This document shows, in pieces, positions 1 to 8,100 of a DNA stretch of 8,277 nt. The notes beneath the pieces are model-generated. The model saw only the letters and a program-made list of their open reading frames with translations, was not told where the DNA came from and ran no database searches. A program made the position numbers and the translations under genes. The stretch comes from Treponema sp. UBA3870 (GTDB lineage: Bacteria; Spirochaetota; Spirochaetia; Treponematales; Treponemataceae): the NCBI GenBank assembly GCA_002392275.1, contig DGGQ01000119.1, positions 1 through 8,277 of the forward strand, written 5' to 3'. Within the stretch, counting starts at the first letter, position 1. Each line of letters opens with the position of its first letter.

Positions 1-33
1 GCTTGTGCAGTTGCTGTAGCTGGTTCATTCTAA
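1..33. other. Ambiguous edge of a neighbouring gene
   Basis: The first 33 bases read open on the + strand in frame 1 as ACAVAVAGSF followed by TAA, which could be the C-terminus of an upstream gene. On the minus strand, an ATG at 28-26 opens a frame reading MNQLQQLHK and running off the left edge, which could instead be the start of a divergent gene. The minus-strand start has no good ribosome binding site in front of it (the upstream bases read AAATATTAGA). Both stretches are too short to choose between, and neither is a confident gene. Confidence 0.2.
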
Positions 34-44
34 TATTTGATATG

Positions 45-132
45 CGAGTTTTTACGTTTTTTCACGAAGTGAAAAATGGCCGCCCTTTGGCGGACAAGTG
101 AAAACTCGTTAGCAAGCCGCAAGGCTTGCGAC
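45..132 (+). repeat. Structured intergenic repeat, copy 1 (complete)
   Basis: This is the first complete copy of a folded repeat. The outer stem pairs CGAGTTTTTAC (45-55) with GTGAAAACTCG (98-108), giving 11 pairs with one G-U. It encloses a hairpin TTTTTCAC/GTGAAAAA (58-65/69-76) and a hairpin CCGCC/GGCGG (80-84/89-93, loop CTTT). A third hairpin follows: GCAAGCC (112-118), loop GCAA, GGCTTGC (123-129); the loop fits the GNRA tetraloop rule. All pairings are read directly. That the element acts as RNA is inferred from the second copy (198-285), which has the same fold with a different sequence in the first inner hairpin. Confidence 0.75.
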
Positions 133-176
133 GCGGGCAAAGTAAAACTTGAAGAGCAAGCCGTAAGGCTTGCGAC
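133..176 (+). repeat. Structured intergenic repeat, copy 2 (3' half only)
   Basis: These 44 bases match 242-285 at 42 of 44 positions; the differences are A141 versus G250 and T150 versus C259. They correspond to the 3' half of the complete element: the right strand of the outer stem followed by the GCAAGCC-GTAA-GGCTTGC hairpin (156-162/167-173). No partner for its outer-stem strand lies just upstream, so this looks like a truncated copy or the remnant of a deletion between repeats. Its strand 142-151 can pair with 198-207, the left outer strand of copy 3, with one G-U, so an alternative fold is possible. Confidence 0.75.
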
Positions 177-182
177 TTTTTT
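156..182 (+). terminator. Possible Rho-independent terminator
   Basis: The perfect 7-bp hairpin GCAAGCC-GTAA-GGCTTGC (156-173) is followed by GAC and then six T residues (177-182). This is the only one of the three identical-type hairpins with a T tract behind it. It could end transcription entering from the left or attenuate a leader transcript. Against this, the T tract starts three bases after the stem, the stem is short, and the first two T residues at 181-182 are also part of a small hairpin TTGC-GAAA-GCAA (181-192). Confidence 0.35.
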
Positions 183-197
183 GCGAAAGCAACCATA

Positions 198-285
198 CGA
201 GTTTTACCGGTTTTTGTGATAACAAAAATGCCAGCCCTCTGGCGGGCAAGGTAAAACTCGAAGAGCAAGCCGTAAGGCTTGCGAC
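198..285 (+). repeat. Structured intergenic repeat, copy 3 (complete)
   Basis: This is the second complete copy. The outer stem is a perfect 11-bp pairing of CGAGTTTTACC (198-208) with GGTAAAACTCG (250-260). Inside are a hairpin TTTTTGT/ACAAAAA (211-217/222-228, loop GATA) and a hairpin 230-236/241-247 (loop CTCT, one A-G mismatch). It ends with GCAAGCC-GTAA-GGCTTGC (265-271/276-282). Compared with copy 1, the first inner hairpin has a different sequence but the same position and pairing, and the wobble in the outer stem is a Watson-Crick pair here. The final hairpin ends three bases before the AGGA ribosome binding site of the first gene. Confidence 0.75.
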
Positions 286-297
286 AGGACTATATCA
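286..297 (+). promoter_or_regulatory. Ribosome binding site next to the repeat hairpin
   Basis: AGGA at 286-289 lies eight bases before the ATG at 298 and supports that start. The site begins directly after the conserved GCGAC that ends repeat copy 3, and its hairpin closes at 282. The repeat is therefore placed where its folding could affect ribosome access to the first gene. That effect is inferred from position only. I found no convincing -35/-10 promoter pair between 34 and 297. Confidence 0.6.
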
Positions 298-2100
298 ATG
301 AAAAAAATTACTGGCTCCATTTTTCAAAAAATAGTGCTTTTCTCTTTGATTGGAACCATTTGTTTTGCATTTTCAGGATGCATTCCAGACAGTGCGGATC
401 CAGTAAGGGAAATTTCTTACGGGACACCGGCAATCTTCGATGAGGACCTGGACATTGGGCTTTTCTCACCTTTTGAACTCCCGCTGGTACAGAACCGCGA
501 ATATGAATTCACCGCAACAACCAGCCATAAATATATCAGAGTACATTTCGTAATCCCCAACGGAGGGGACAAATGGATTTCTCTAAGGAAAATTGAATCC
601 AATATCTTCAGCCAAAACTTAATCATACCAAATGGAACCGAGAAAGTAGAAATCGGAATATCGGACAGGGCAAACGCAAAGGACAGCAGCAGTGTAAAAA
701 TATATGCCGCGTATGATGTAATCACACTGGATGAATTCAAAGGCGTAATCGAGGACGAGGAAAGACGCAGGGAATCTGATTATGTTCAAGCAAACGAACA
801 GACCGAGACACTCCGTTTTTCCGAAAAAATTGTTATAGACCATAAATACACTTCACGGTACCCAAAAGCGTTGAAGCGTGGAGAGACATATACATTTGAA
901 ATCGGGCCGTTCGACTCAAGCTACTGCATACTCAATGCTGTAAACAAAAACAATTTCCAGTGGCTGCCGATTGAAAGGAACAAATCAAAATACTTTAAAA
1001 TCAACTACCAGATTCCATCCGATGCCGAAGAATTCCGGCTTGTTCTTTCTTCCACATCAACATCCTTTACAGAGTCGCTGGTCTCATTCAATCTTGTTGG
1101 CGAAATCGACAAAAGCAAAAGCAACAAACTTGAGAACGGCGAAAACATTGTAATATCATCAGCAACGATGTCCAGTCTGGATATTCCCATTGACGATGAA
1201 AAAATTTACAGCATGACGGTCGATTCTTTTGCGTCCAACTACAACTACTGCCATGTTTATTTCCTTGATGACAACGAAGAGAATCTTGATTCCCTTGTTC
1301 TGGACAGAGACAAAATCACCGGAAAATATGAGACAAAATGTCTGTACGTTCCGAACGGCACAAAAAGAATCGACGTGTATCTTTCGGACGACTATTTTAG
1401 CCACGTAAACAAGATTGCGGATATACTAGTTGAGGACAGAAAAGTAGAAAATCCGTTGAAGGCCGGAGCCTCAATCCAAAAGGCAGACAAATACAGAACG
1501 GACACCGCGGACAAAGACCTGGGCGAGTTTCTTGAAAGCAGAAATATAGACACTTTTTCCCCGGACGAGATTGTTGATTTGTGCGTTAGTTATATAGAAG
1601 AAAACGCTCTGGATGATTATCACAAAATAAAACTTGTCCATGACTGCATCTGGTATCTCGCGAGCTACGACCATGACTCACTTGAAATTGGCATCTACTG
1701 GCCGTGGGATTTCAGGACCGTCCTTTCCCGCAGGCTCTGTGTTTGCGCAGGATTTTCAAGGACATTCGTTTATTTCTGTGAAAAACTTGGAATTAGGGCA
1801 ATCAATGTGCTTGGGAACTCGCTTGACGGAACAGAACGAAGCGCCGAAGAAGTTGAGGATCAGGACCACGCATGGACAATCCTTGAGCTGGACGACGGCT
1901 GGTATATTTTTGATTTGACATGGGACTGCTCAAACACGCGTGGTGGAAAGCGCGACGACACATATTCCTGCGACTATTTTTTTGTGCGTCCTGATGATTT
2001 CATAAAAAAACATTATCCGAACAATCCGGAAAAACAGCTGCTGGAAAATCCATACACCAGCAACGAGATTGTAAAATTATTTAGAGACAGCAGGGAGTAG
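298..2100 (+). CDS. Lipoprotein with three beta-type repeats and a transglutaminase-like domain
   Basis: This 600-residue protein starts with a lipoprotein signal: Lys-Lys, a hydrophobic stretch, and FSGC with the lipidated Cys at 28. It therefore acts outside the cytoplasm, anchored in a membrane. Three divergent repeats follow at about 62-123, 189-252 and 297-363. Each has a Y-x-[FM]-[TE] start and ends in a block like IPNGTEKVEIGISD (110-123), IPSDAEEFRLVLSS (239-252) or VPNGTKRIDVYLSD (351-364), suggesting repeated beta-sandwich modules. Residues about 440-570 form a transglutaminase-like domain: Cys483 in VCAGFSRTF, His524 in DHAWTIL and Asp539 in FDLTWD make the expected triad. Such bacterial domains may act as proteases, crosslinkers or amidases, so the substrate is unknown. 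AGGA at 286-289 supports the start. The stop is four bases before the next gene. The domain call is firm; the repeat fold is inferred. Confidence 0.88.
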   Translation: MKKITGSIFQKIVLFSLIGTICFAFSGCIPDSADPVREISYGTPAIFDEDLDIGLFSPFELPLVQNREYEFTATTSHKYIRVHFVIPNGGDKWISLRKIESNIFSQNLIIPNGTEKVEIGISDRANAKDSSSVKIYAAYDVITLDEFKGVIEDEERRRESDYVQANEQTETLRFSEKIVIDHKYTSRYPKALKRGETYTFEIGPFDSSYCILNAVNKNNFQWLPIERNKSKYFKINYQIPSDAEEFRLVLSSTSTSFTESLVSFNLVGEIDKSKSNKLENGENIVISSATMSSLDIPIDDEKIYSMTVDSFASNYNYCHVYFLDDNEENLDSLVLDRDKITGKYETKCLYVPNGTKRIDVYLSDDYFSHVNKIADILVEDRKVENPLKAGASIQKADKYRTDTADKDLGEFLESRNIDTFSPDEIVDLCVSYIEENALDDYHKIKLVHDCIWYLASYDHDSLEIGIYWPWDFRTVLSRRLCVCAGFSRTFVYFCEKLGIRAINVLGNSLDGTERSAEEVEDQDHAWTILELDDGWYIFDLTWDCSNTRGGKRDDTYSCDYFFVRPDDFIKKHYPNNPEKQLLENPYTSNEIVKLFRDSRE

Positions 2101-2104
2101 CGAT

Positions 2105-2647
2105 ATGAAAAATTTTTTGAAATCGGTTTTGCTTGGTCTGTTGATTGGAATAATTTACATAGGGACTCTGGTTTTCATAATCTCCCCGCTTCTGTTTTTG
2201 TTCAAGGAAGGATTCATCGGTCTGATGCTTGGGAAAGTCAACGTCAGCGATTTTATCAGAAACGTGCTCGGACAGACACAGAGCATTCCATACAAGCTGG
2301 ACCCATATTCAATTGCAATAATCATAGTGCAGATTTTACTTTTCCTGACCATGTGCATCGCGACCTATATTTTTCTCTCAAAGGTTTTGAAGGAACTTCT
2401 GACCGGCGAGGGGGAAGAATATTTTCAAAGTTTCTACAAGATTATCTACATGGTTTTTCTTTTTGTTCCCGAAATCCTTATATTCATGTCGCTGTTCTTC
2501 AAATTCCCTGTGATAAAGACGGTCATAATAACAGGTTCCATAGTAGCACTCGTATCGGTCTTTGCGTTCATCATAACAATCAAAGTTTTGCCGGACGTAA
2601 TCAAAAACCGTAACTCAAAGTTCATACTGGAAGGAGACGCAAAATGA
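2105..2647 (+). CDS. Small integral membrane protein with four membrane segments
   Basis: I do not recognise this 180-residue protein's family. It shows four hydrophobic segments at about 8-33, 68-92, 111-131 and 137-160. A short polar stretch (about 43-66) joins segments 1 and 2, and a charged stretch with GEGEE (101-105) joins segments 2 and 3. The tail after segment 4 is basic (KNRNSK), so both ends are probably cytoplasmic. No catalytic motif is visible. AGGGAG (2092-2097), inside the end of the preceding gene, supports the ATG at 2105. Its TGA overlaps the ATG of the vWA gene by four bases (ATGA), implying translational coupling. The likely role is a membrane partner of the neighbouring vWA protein, inferred only from that coupling. 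Confidence 0.85.
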   Translation: MKNFLKSVLLGLLIGIIYIGTLVFIISPLLFLFKEGFIGLMLGKVNVSDFIRNVLGQTQSIPYKLDPYSIAIIIVQILLFLTMCIATYIFLSKVLKELLTGEGEEYFQSFYKIIYMVFLFVPEILIFMSLFFKFPVIKTVIITGSIVALVSVFAFIITIKVLPDVIKNRNSKFILEGDAK

Positions 2648-4203
2648 AAAAAATCTGGAAACTGATTTCCATATTCGCCGCATCGCTTTTTTTATTTTCA
2701 CTTGGCTCCTGCAATAAAAAGATTGAAAAAAGTATTGCGATTGAGGAACCAGAAACTCCTCCAGCCATGCCAGGAAGAATTATTGTCCTTGTGGTGGACA
2801 TATCGCAAAGCATAAAAAATCAGCTGGACGAAATCATAGACGGACTTTGCGTAAAGATTGTGGACGAGAGGCTGGAAAGCAATGACTACTGCGTTGTTGT
2901 TCCGCTTGGCGATTCCGACAATGTTGATAGGGCGCGCTCATTCGGAATAAAATACAGCGTGGACAAGGATGACATCAAGAATTATCTTCGCTCCATGAAG
3001 GGCTGGATGCCAACAAATCTCAACACGGATATTGGGGCCGCAATGAGAAAGACATTCCAGTATGTAAACATAATTGAAAAAGAAAACGACGGAAACATGC
3101 TCGACCCTTTGGTTCTGTTCATCACCGACGGAAACATATATCAAAGCCCGAACAGCAAAAGCAAAATACTTTACGACTCGCCCGACGCAATTTTTGAAGA
3201 TCCCGCAATGGATCCGCAGAAAGCATCCTACGAAAACTGGTGGTTTCTTGGAATCAAAAATGGAAGCGAGGCTCTCGACAATATTGAGGACATAGCAAAA
3301 AGGGCGAGCGCATATCCTTCACGCTACGAAATATTGAGCGACATGTCGCAGTTCGGAACCCTGTTCGACAAGTGGCTTGAACAAATCCCCCCTGTAAAAC
3401 CCAGAGACAATGGAAGAATTTCATTTTCAAATGTGCGGCTCGGAAATATTGAGCTGAGTTCAGACTCTTCAAAATATACCACAGTTCCAAACAGCTCCAA
3501 CCTATTCACATGGCAGATGCGAAGCGAGTACAAAATCAACACGGTCGTGATGAATTTTACTGACATAAAAGGTTCCTTCCAAAAAGATTCCACCGGAGAA
3601 AGTGTTGAATTCCAGATTGTCCCCGAACAGGGAAATATTGAATTTGCACCGGGGGCCATCCGCGAGACACAAGGAAATGTAAAATTGCCGGCTGTGTCTG
3701 GAAAAGGAAAACTCAAGCTCACCATAAACACAAAACTAAATTCGGAAAGCGACGGGCAGATTCCAGAGTATCTATTTTTTGTAGAACTAAAGTCACCTGT
3801 TACGCTTGTTTTGGAAAAGGCTCTCCCGATTGCCCTGACCATAATTTTAATTGCTTTCGCAATCATAATCACAAGGATCCTCAAACTAAGACGGCCAATA
3901 AGAATCAAGATTGAGCGCGTTGGAAAAAATTCTGCAAAACCTAGAGCGGCATCTGTCAAAATAAACCGAGAACTGGAATTCGGAAGCAAGGTTGGATTAA
4001 ATCTACGGCTTGAAGGTTCCAACGTTCCGCCTGTTGTCGGGAAAATAATCAGGACTGGAAAATCAAACTGGAAAATTGAAATGGAGAGCGAACAATGGTT
4101 TGCCCCCAACCAAAAGCTGGACCCATACACACTGGGTTCATCCATAAAGCTTGTGCTGAAAGACGGAAGTTCGTGCAGCATAAAATTCAATAGAATCAGG
4201 TAA
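2644..4203 (+). CDS. Doubly anchored vWA-domain lipoprotein with a cytoplasmic tail
   Basis: This 519-residue protein begins with a lipoprotein signal ending in the lipobox LGSC (Cys23). A von Willebrand factor A domain spans about 46-248 and has the full metal-ion-dependent adhesion site: DISQS (Asp52, Ser54, Ser56), Thr128 in NTDIGAA and Asp162 in ITDG. Such sites bind a divalent metal and mediate protein-protein contacts. A beta-rich linker (about 257-385) leads to a membrane segment (about 391-411), followed by basic RILKLRR and a tail to 519. The vWA domain should thus lie outside the cytoplasm and the tail inside, tying the protein to the inner membrane at both ends. The tail resembles an FHA-like beta fold without phosphothreonine-binding residues, which is tentative. 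GGAAGGAG (2629-2636) supports the start. Confidence 0.9.
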   Translation: MKKIWKLISIFAASLFLFSLGSCNKKIEKSIAIEEPETPPAMPGRIIVLVVDISQSIKNQLDEIIDGLCVKIVDERLESNDYCVVVPLGDSDNVDRARSFGIKYSVDKDDIKNYLRSMKGWMPTNLNTDIGAAMRKTFQYVNIIEKENDGNMLDPLVLFITDGNIYQSPNSKSKILYDSPDAIFEDPAMDPQKASYENWWFLGIKNGSEALDNIEDIAKRASAYPSRYEILSDMSQFGTLFDKWLEQIPPVKPRDNGRISFSNVRLGNIELSSDSSKYTTVPNSSNLFTWQMRSEYKINTVVMNFTDIKGSFQKDSTGESVEFQIVPEQGNIEFAPGAIRETQGNVKLPAVSGKGKLKLTINTKLNSESDGQIPEYLFFVELKSPVTLVLEKALPIALTIILIAFAIIITRILKLRRPIRIKIERVGKNSAKPRAASVKINRELEFGSKVGLNLRLEGSNVPPVVGKIIRTGKSNWKIEMESEQWFAPNQKLDPYTLGSSIKLVLKDGSSCSIKFNRIR

Positions 4204-4224
4204 CAAGGAAGCGCGGAGACTGGA

Positions 4225-5097
4225 ATGGATTTTTTTAAAGGATTTTTGATTTGGGGGCTGGTGGCAATTTTTGTTGGCGCACTATGTTTCGCATTATGGA
4301 AATTTTATTTTTGCCGCATACGTGGATTTGAAAACAAAAAGCGAACAGCATTGACCGGGTGTGTCCTCATATTCATCACCACCGTCACTTATTTATTTCT
4401 TCCGCTGGTACTCTGCAAGTCAAAACTTTTCACAGAAACAAAGGACAGATTCATTGATGGAATAAAGAACGACATTGTAGCAAAAACCCGGGACGCATTT
4501 TATGAAGAAGCGGAGGATGTCCTTAGAAATGTCGTTGATTCAATGGTGGACACCTTCCATGCAGAAAAAATTTCATCAGCGGTGGATTTGGAAAAAGCAA
4601 AAGAAAGCATCGTAAAATACGCAGTCAAATATTCCAAAAACAGAACGCTGAAAGATTCACTAAAAAATGCGTTCAAACTAGTCAAGATAGACGACGAATC
4701 AAAAGAGGATTTCAACAGCGCGCTTGAAAAAATAACACTTGCGGAATGTGGCAAAATAGTGGAAAGATATTCCGATGAAATACGGGAATCATATATACAG
4801 AACAATCTCCTGAAACCATGGATTGCACCTATAGTAAAAAATGTTTCCATGGAAAGTTTCACCGGACTGCCTGCAGACAGTGCAAGCATAAAAGCATTCA
4901 ACAAAGCCAAAGACGCATTCGACAAACTGTTTTTACGTTTCGCCATATACCTTGCGCTTGGCACATCAATAATAATTTTTATAATCATCTACCTTTTGCG
5001 GGAAAAGGAAGAGAAGAACATAGCAAAATCAAAAAGGAACTATATGTTTGAGTATAATGAAAAATCTTTTGAGGAAATGAACGCGAAAAAGATTTAA
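4225..5097 (+). CDS. Membrane protein with a large helical extracytoplasmic loop
   Basis: I do not recognise this 290-residue protein. Membrane segments lie at about 5-26, 42-64 and 239-258. The basic linker RIRGFENKKR (31-40) and basic tail KEEKNIAKSKR (261-271) place the first loop and the C-terminus in the cytoplasm by the positive-inside rule. The stretch 65-238 then lies outside. It is rich in Lys, Glu, Ala and Asp with heptad-like spacing, so it is probably a helical bundle. GGAG (4215-4218), six bases before the ATG, supports the start, and there is a 21-base gap after the vWA gene. Two in-frame stops (TAA TAA, 5095-5100) end it. Placed between the vWA and tubulin-like genes, it could link cytoplasmic and outer-face parts of one complex. 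That is inference from topology and order. Confidence 0.87.
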   Translation: MDFFKGFLIWGLVAIFVGALCFALWKFYFCRIRGFENKKRTALTGCVLIFITTVTYLFLPLVLCKSKLFTETKDRFIDGIKNDIVAKTRDAFYEEAEDVLRNVVDSMVDTFHAEKISSAVDLEKAKESIVKYAVKYSKNRTLKDSLKNAFKLVKIDDESKEDFNSALEKITLAECGKIVERYSDEIRESYIQNNLLKPWIAPIVKNVSMESFTGLPADSASIKAFNKAKDAFDKLFLRFAIYLALGTSIIIFIIIYLLREKEEKNIAKSKRNYMFEYNEKSFEEMNAKKI

Positions 5098-5117
5098 TAA
5101 AGCATGGCGAGGTTAAA

Positions 5118-8100
5118 ATGAAAAGATATCAACCAACTGTAGTAATCGGCGTAGGTGGAACTGGAAAAAATATTCTTCTGGCATTGAAGAAAATGATTAT
5201 CGAAAATTCGCCAAACGGAATGCAGGACTACCCCTTGTTGCGCCTTTTGAGCCTTGACACAGACATCAGCATTGATTCAATGACCAGCGAAATCAAAACC
5301 GTGAAAGATGAAATCAATCTTGACCCGAATACTGAAATTGAAAGACTGGGCGCAGACGGTTTGACTTCGACACTAAATCTGGACCAGTTCCCGAGCATCA
5401 AAGAATGGTACCCAGATTCCAAGCGCTCACAGCTGAATCCAACAATGCTTTCCGGTGGAGCAAGCCAGATGAAACCGGTCGGACGCTTTTCATTCGCATG
5501 GAATGCCGCAAAAATAAGGGACAAACTTTACAACATACTCAGCACAACAATCGACGTTGACGAGGCAAGGAGAAACAAAATTGGAGAATCGAACCTTGTG
5601 CCTTTCACAAACGTATTCATCTGCGGCTCTATATGCGGCGGGACTGGCTCGGGAATATTCCTTGATGTCGCAAACCTTGTGCGCTTTGTTGCAAAACAAA
5701 CAAATGTCGTAACAAAAATATATGGATTCATGGCGCTTGCAAGTGTCTACGATTCAATAAGCGGCGACCTCAAACTAAAACCAAACTGCTACGCCTCGTT
5801 GATTGAGCTGGACCACTATCAAAATGAAAACAATTTCCGCTCGCCCAAACGACAGTTCTATCCGGCGTACAGAAACATATCCTCCAGCGACTGGGACTAC
5901 ACAAATTCTTCAAACACATTTTCTTTTGACTATCCATATCTTTTTGACAAGGCAAACGAAACTGGAGTCGCTTTTTCCTCCCCTAAACAGTTTGCGGAAA
6001 TGGCGGCAAGATTTATTTATCTACTTACCGGAAGCGATGTCGCAACAAGATGGGAATCAGTTTCAAACAATATCTGGGTCAATCTTGATGAGGACAGAAA
6101 ACTTCACAAGCCTGTCAGATATGCGTCCACCGGAAACACTTCTATCGTCTATCCGCGCCGAAAGATTACGCAGCTCTGTTCCTTTAAACTTGCGGAAAAC
6201 TATTTCAAAATCATTCTCGACGACTCCTATGGGAAAGTTGAAATCGACCGACTTGTTGAACGCTTCCTGAATGATTCCAAAACAAATCCCGAAGGAAATG
6301 AAAGCAGCATACTCGCAGATTCGTTCAGCATGTTCAAAGATCCAGACACCGATGATTTCCTGCCATTCACAGAATATCTTGACAGTTCAAAAGAATCCAA
6401 GCTGGATGAATGTATTGCGTTAATAAAGGAAGACAAAAAATCAATTCCCGCAACAGTGACAAACTGGACAGAGGATATCAAAAAAGTTTTCAACAACTTC
6501 AAGACACAGACTTCGGTTTACCCGAGGGACAGGAAAGAAAAATTCATTTCCGACATTCAGCACAGAATGTCAGAGATGCTAAACCTAAGACTTGTTGAGG
6601 ACACCGCCAATCCATTGCAGGATGGAAAACGCATGACAAGAGGCTCCGTCGCAAGGGCAAAGGCATTCCTCGAAAATCTCTATGCACGGTTTACAAGTGC
6701 GAACGAAAATTTCCGGAAACTGGAAGAAGATGCAAGGGAGCAGACAAAAGATTTTGAAGAAATTTTTGATGGAAAATTCTCCGCGCTAAAGTCGGCCCTG
6801 AATTCTCTGATTCCGTCATCAAAAAATATCCAGAGGCTCCTTGAGGAAACTATTTCGGCATACGAAGACATAATTACCGCGAAAAAAAATGAGCATACAG
6901 CAAAACTTGTCCGCCAATATTTCATGGAAATACAGGAAAACGGCATCCACATATCCGATGGAATATTGAAGGAACTGGAAAACAAAATCCTGAACACTGG
7001 AAGCGTTATAAATAAATTCAAAAAACTTCAGGAAGAAGCAAAGACATTCCTGTACAAAAACCAGACGGAAAGCACTGGCAATTTCAATATCGAAATCTTC
7101 AACTATAAAAAAGATGTTGAAGGCATTTACAACAAGCTCATGGCCAACAAAGATTTTGGCGAGGAACAGATTTTTGAAACGCTGACAAAAATTCTACAAT
7201 CAAAAGAAGCATTCGACGCGGACTATTCAAGAGCAGGAAATGTACTGCCCGAAACGAGAATCATGAAACTGCTTTTGTCGGAAACAGAAAAATTCTTCTT
7301 CGCTCCGGTTGCGGAAATAAACATAAGGCAGCGACTGCTTGAGGATGAAGAAAAACTCAACGCCCTTACTTCCGGCGCATACCTTACAACGGCGCAGGTC
7401 TACACAAGACTTGACGGACAGGAAATGAGCGCGTCCGGTCTCAACACAAAGGGAAAGATTTTTTATGCAATATCAATTCCAAACGAACCAGAGTATGACA
7501 AGTACTGCAAAGACAGCCTGAGCACAAAAGTTGGAAAACCGTTCATATGTCCCTTTGATGTCGGCGGGAACATGGAGAACAGCGAACAGTGCCCAATATA
7601 CGGAAAATGTTTGAAGGCATGGATTCTCAAAAATGCGAGCGTAGATTTGGAAATCATTCCATCGGACGAGACAGGCGAAATCAACATTATGAAAGTTATC
7701 GTCGGATTCCCGCTCAGGGCAATTACAAGTGTCTCAGGTCCATACAGGGAAGAGTATCAGAAGGCAATGAGAAAGCAGAAAGAAGAGAACGACTTCAATG
7801 GCCGCACAGAAGAAAATCTGCACATGTTCGGTACTGTAAAATTTGCGGACTTAAATGAAGCGGAATCTAGTCCACTGGAGCTGAGAGATTCATTCAGGAA
7901 GGCCCTGCTGATTACCCTGATTGCAAAAAGACTTGTCGTTGATTCCTTTGGCGTACATTTTTTCACGGAATACGATTGTGAAAATGACAAGGACGTTCCA
8001 TCGCTGGACCTTGGGAAAAATTTTGCGGAAGCCACATTCATGGCAGAAAGCACAAGGGTAAATGATATAAAGGCTGTGGATGAAATCAGAAAACTCGCAA

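Noticed and set aside
11..36. Possible promoter: TTGCTG (11-16) and TAATAT (31-36)
   Set aside because: The spacing of 14 bases is too short for a typical sigma-70 promoter, and no better -35 box is present.
62..268. Minus-strand open frame of 68 codons in the intergenic region
   Set aside because: It is made almost entirely of the hairpin repeats, so its codons reflect the repeat sequence. Nothing suggests a real protein.
45..285. CRISPR array
   Set aside because: The repeats are palindromic, differ in length, and are separated by related structured sequence rather than unique, even-length spacers. No cas gene is present.
3324..4190. Long minus-strand open frame of 288 codons opposite the vWA gene
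   Set aside because: It lies wholly antisense to the linker, membrane segment and tail of a well-supported gene. Its translation is Ser/Phe-rich with no recognisable domain, as expected from the complement of A-rich codons.
4500..4988. Minus-strand open frame of 162 codons opposite the helical-loop membrane protein
   Set aside because: It is antisense to a supported gene. The Ser/Phe/Leu-rich product mirrors the Lys/Glu-rich + strand protein, and it has no domain signal.
5104..5121. Five-codon mini frame (ATG GCG AGG TTA AAA TGA) overlapping the start of the tubulin-like gene
   Set aside because: The ATGA overlap suggests coupling, but the mini frame has no ribosome binding site and its AGG overlaps the site used by the downstream gene. 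It is likely chance.
5118..5200. P-loop NTPase (Walker A) reading of GVGGTGKN in the last gene
   Set aside because: The later LDTD and CGGTGSG loops and their order fit the tubulin/FtsZ fold, where this motif is the T1 loop. It also has Asn rather than Ser/Thr after the Lys.
5803..6270. Open frame of 155 codons on the + strand inside the tubulin-like gene
   Set aside because: It is out of frame with the long reading frame whose motifs are clear, and its product has no recognisable features.
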